Part shown: one piece after another, positions 62,485 through 64,000 of the stretch
Numbering within the stretch: position 1 is the first letter of the stretch
Layout of the letters: each line of letters opens with the position of its first letter
The notes under the pieces: model-generated
Databases searched by the model: none
Seen by the model: the letters and a program-made list of their open reading frames with translations, nothing else
What the model was told of the DNA's origin: nothing
Translations under genes and position numbers: made by a program
Assembly (NCBI RefSeq): GCF_021917145.1
Contig: NC_061061.1
Coordinates: 1 to 64,000 of the forward strand
Length of the DNA: 64,000 bases
From: Hypomesus transpacificus
Taxonomy: Eukaryota; Chordata; Actinopteri; Osmeriformes; Osmeridae
Reading direction: 5' to 3'

Positions 62485-64000
62485 AGGATGTCTGGAAGGG
62501 GAGCGGGGTGCCTGCAAGGGGAGCAGGATGTCTGGAAGGGGAGCGGGGTGTCTGGAAGGGGAGCGGGATGCCTGGAAGGGGAGCGGGGTGCCTGGAAGGG
62601 GAGCAAGATGTCTGGAAGGGGAGCGGGATGCCTGGAAGGGGAGCGGGATGTCTGGAAGGGGAACAAGATGTCTGGAAGGGGAGCGGGATGCCTGCAAGGG
62701 GAGCGGGGTGCCTGGAAGGGGAGCAAGATGTCTGGAAGGGGAGCGGGATGCCTGGAAGGGGAGCGGGATGTCTGGAAGGGGAGCAAGATGTCTGGAAGGG
62801 GAGCGGGATGCCTGGAAGGGGAGCGGGGTGCCTGGAAGGGGAGTGGGATGCCTGGAAGGGGAGCGGGGTGTCTGGAAGGGGAGCAAGATGTCTGGAAGGG
62901 GAGCGGGATGCATGGAAGGGGAGCGGGATGTCTGGAAGGGGAGCAAGATGTCTAGAAGGGGAGCGGGATGCCTGCAAGGGGAGCGGGGTGCCTGGAAGGG
63001 GAGCAAGATGTCTGGAAGGGGAGCGGGATGCCTGGAATGGGAGCGGGATGTCTGGAAGGGGAGCAAAATGTCTGGAAGGGGAGCGGGATGCCTGGAAGGG
63101 GAGCGGGGTGCCTGGAAGGGGAGCGGGGTGCCTGGAAGGGGAGCAGGATGCCTAGAAGGGGAGCGGGATATCTGGAAGGGGAGCGGGGTGTCTGGAAGGG
63201 GAGCGGGGTGCCTGGAAGGGGAGCAGGATGTCTGGAAGGGGAGCGGGATGTCTGGAAGGGGAGCGGGATGCCTGGAAGGGGAGCGGGGTGCCTGGAAGGG
63301 GAGCGGGATGTCTGGAAGGGGAGCAGGATGTCTGGAAGGGAAGCAGGATGCCTGCAAGGGGAGCGGGGTGCCTGAAAGGGGAGCAGGATGTCTGGAAGGG
63401 GAGCGGGATGCCTGGAAGGGGAGCGGGATGTCTGGAAGGGGAGCAGGATGCCTGGAAGGGAAGCAGGATGCCTGGAAGGGGAGCGGGGTGCCTGGAAGGG
63501 GAGCGGGATGTCTGGAAGGGGAGCAAGATGTCTGGAAGGGGAGCAAGATGTCTGGAAGGGGAGCGGGATGCCTGGAAGGGGAGCGGGATGTCTGGAAGGG
63601 GAGCAAGATGTCTGGAAGGGGAGCGGGATGCCTGGAAGGGGAGCGGGGTGCCTGGAAGGGGAGCGGGGTGCCTGGAAGGGGAGCAGGATGTCTGGAAGGG
63701 GAGCGGGATGTCTGGAAGGGGAGCGGGATGTCTGGAAGGGGAGCGGGGTGCCTGGAAGGGGAGCAGGATGCCTGGAAGGGGAGCAGGATGCCTGGAAGGG
63801 GAGCGGGGTGCCTGGAAAGGGAGCGGGGTGCCTGGAAGGGGAGCGGGATGCCTGGAAGGGGAGCAGGATGTCTGGAAGGGGAGCAGGATGCCTGGAAGGG
63901 GAGCGGGGTGCCTGGAAGGGGAGCGGGATGTCTGGAAGGGGAGCGGGGTGCCTGGAAGGGGAGCAGGATGCCTGGAAGGGGAGCGGGGTTTCTGGAAGGG
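62485..64000. repeat. 20-bp minisatellite running off the window
   Basis: More than 75 copies of GAGCGGGATGCCTGGAAGGG with variants GAGCAAGATGTCTGGAAGGG and GAGCGGGGTGCCTGGAAGGG, strictly 20 bp in period. It continues past the right edge, within a myomesin intron. Open frames of up to 384 codons on both strands are artefacts of the repeat. Confidence 0.96.

Noticed and set aside
62340-63606. Frames of 164-384 codons on both strands near the right edge
   Set aside because: Products of the 20-bp minisatellite.

Overview
The window is vertebrate nuclear DNA, almost certainly from a teleost fish. Its genes are interrupted by introns. The encoded proteins are vertebrate-specific families (cannabinoid receptor, akirin, PNRC2, SRSF10, FABP10, a myomesin, RHBDL2), and fabp10a is the fish liver-basic FABP. 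The repeats (Tc1, hAT, Kolobok, Harbinger, L2, tRNA-derived SINEs, dense minisatellites) are what fish genomes carry. Nothing prokaryotic is present. No species can be named from the sequence alone.

Seven protein-coding genes can be supported. From left to right they are: rhbdl2 (minus, only its first coding exons, running off the left edge); akirin1 (minus, complete, five coding exons, 3479-15986); cnr2 (minus, 20213-21548); pnrc2 (plus, 38935 to about 43 kb, CDS 40209-40661); srsf10 (minus, six coding exons, 46636-50628); fabp10a (minus, four exons, 54503-55532); and the last six exons of a myomesin gene, probably myom3 (minus, from 62206 down to 57080, with its 5' part beyond the right edge). 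For every complete multi-exon gene I checked that the exon phases agree across each junction and that the summed exon lengths divide by three: akirin1 549 nt, cnr2 1143 nt, srsf10 762 nt, fabp10a 381 nt. The cnr2-pnrc2-srsf10-myom3 order matches a block on human 1p36, as I remember it, and rhbdl2-akirin1 matches neighbours on human 1p34. These genes have unrelated functions and do not form a pathway.

The most notable gene structure is srsf10 intron 2. It has AT-AC ends, with an exact U12-type 5' splice site and a U12-type branch site, so this SR-protein gene depends on the minor spliceosome for one intron. A perfect major-class donor sits inside exon 2 and a long (TG)n tract follows the minor donor.

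The rest of the window is repeats. By my hand tally tandem arrays alone cover roughly a fifth of it (periods 20, 24, 25, 28, 29, 31, 32, 33, 37, 44 and 45 bp, plus di- and tetranucleotide runs). Transposons with readable boundaries include: a 1044-bp hAT in akirin1 intron 4, inside a minisatellite; a Kolobok element with a THAP-domain relic and a BED-finger hAT in akirin1 intron 1; an L2 fragment; a Tc1 element with an uninterrupted DD34E transposase; a Harbinger relic carrying a nested pogo-like element; two copies of a roughly 375-bp element with 9-bp target duplications; a triple nest at 44.0-45.4 kb; and a hairpin-within-a-hairpin of two long-inverted-repeat elements at 51.6-54.3 kb. Many long open frames are simply translations of tandem repeats and are not genes.

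I did not find a wholly new biological system. The best leads are the minor-intron arrangement in srsf10, an upstream ORF that stops just before the pnrc2 start, the array of tRNA-like A-box units in akirin1 intron 3, and the nested long-inverted-repeat elements.
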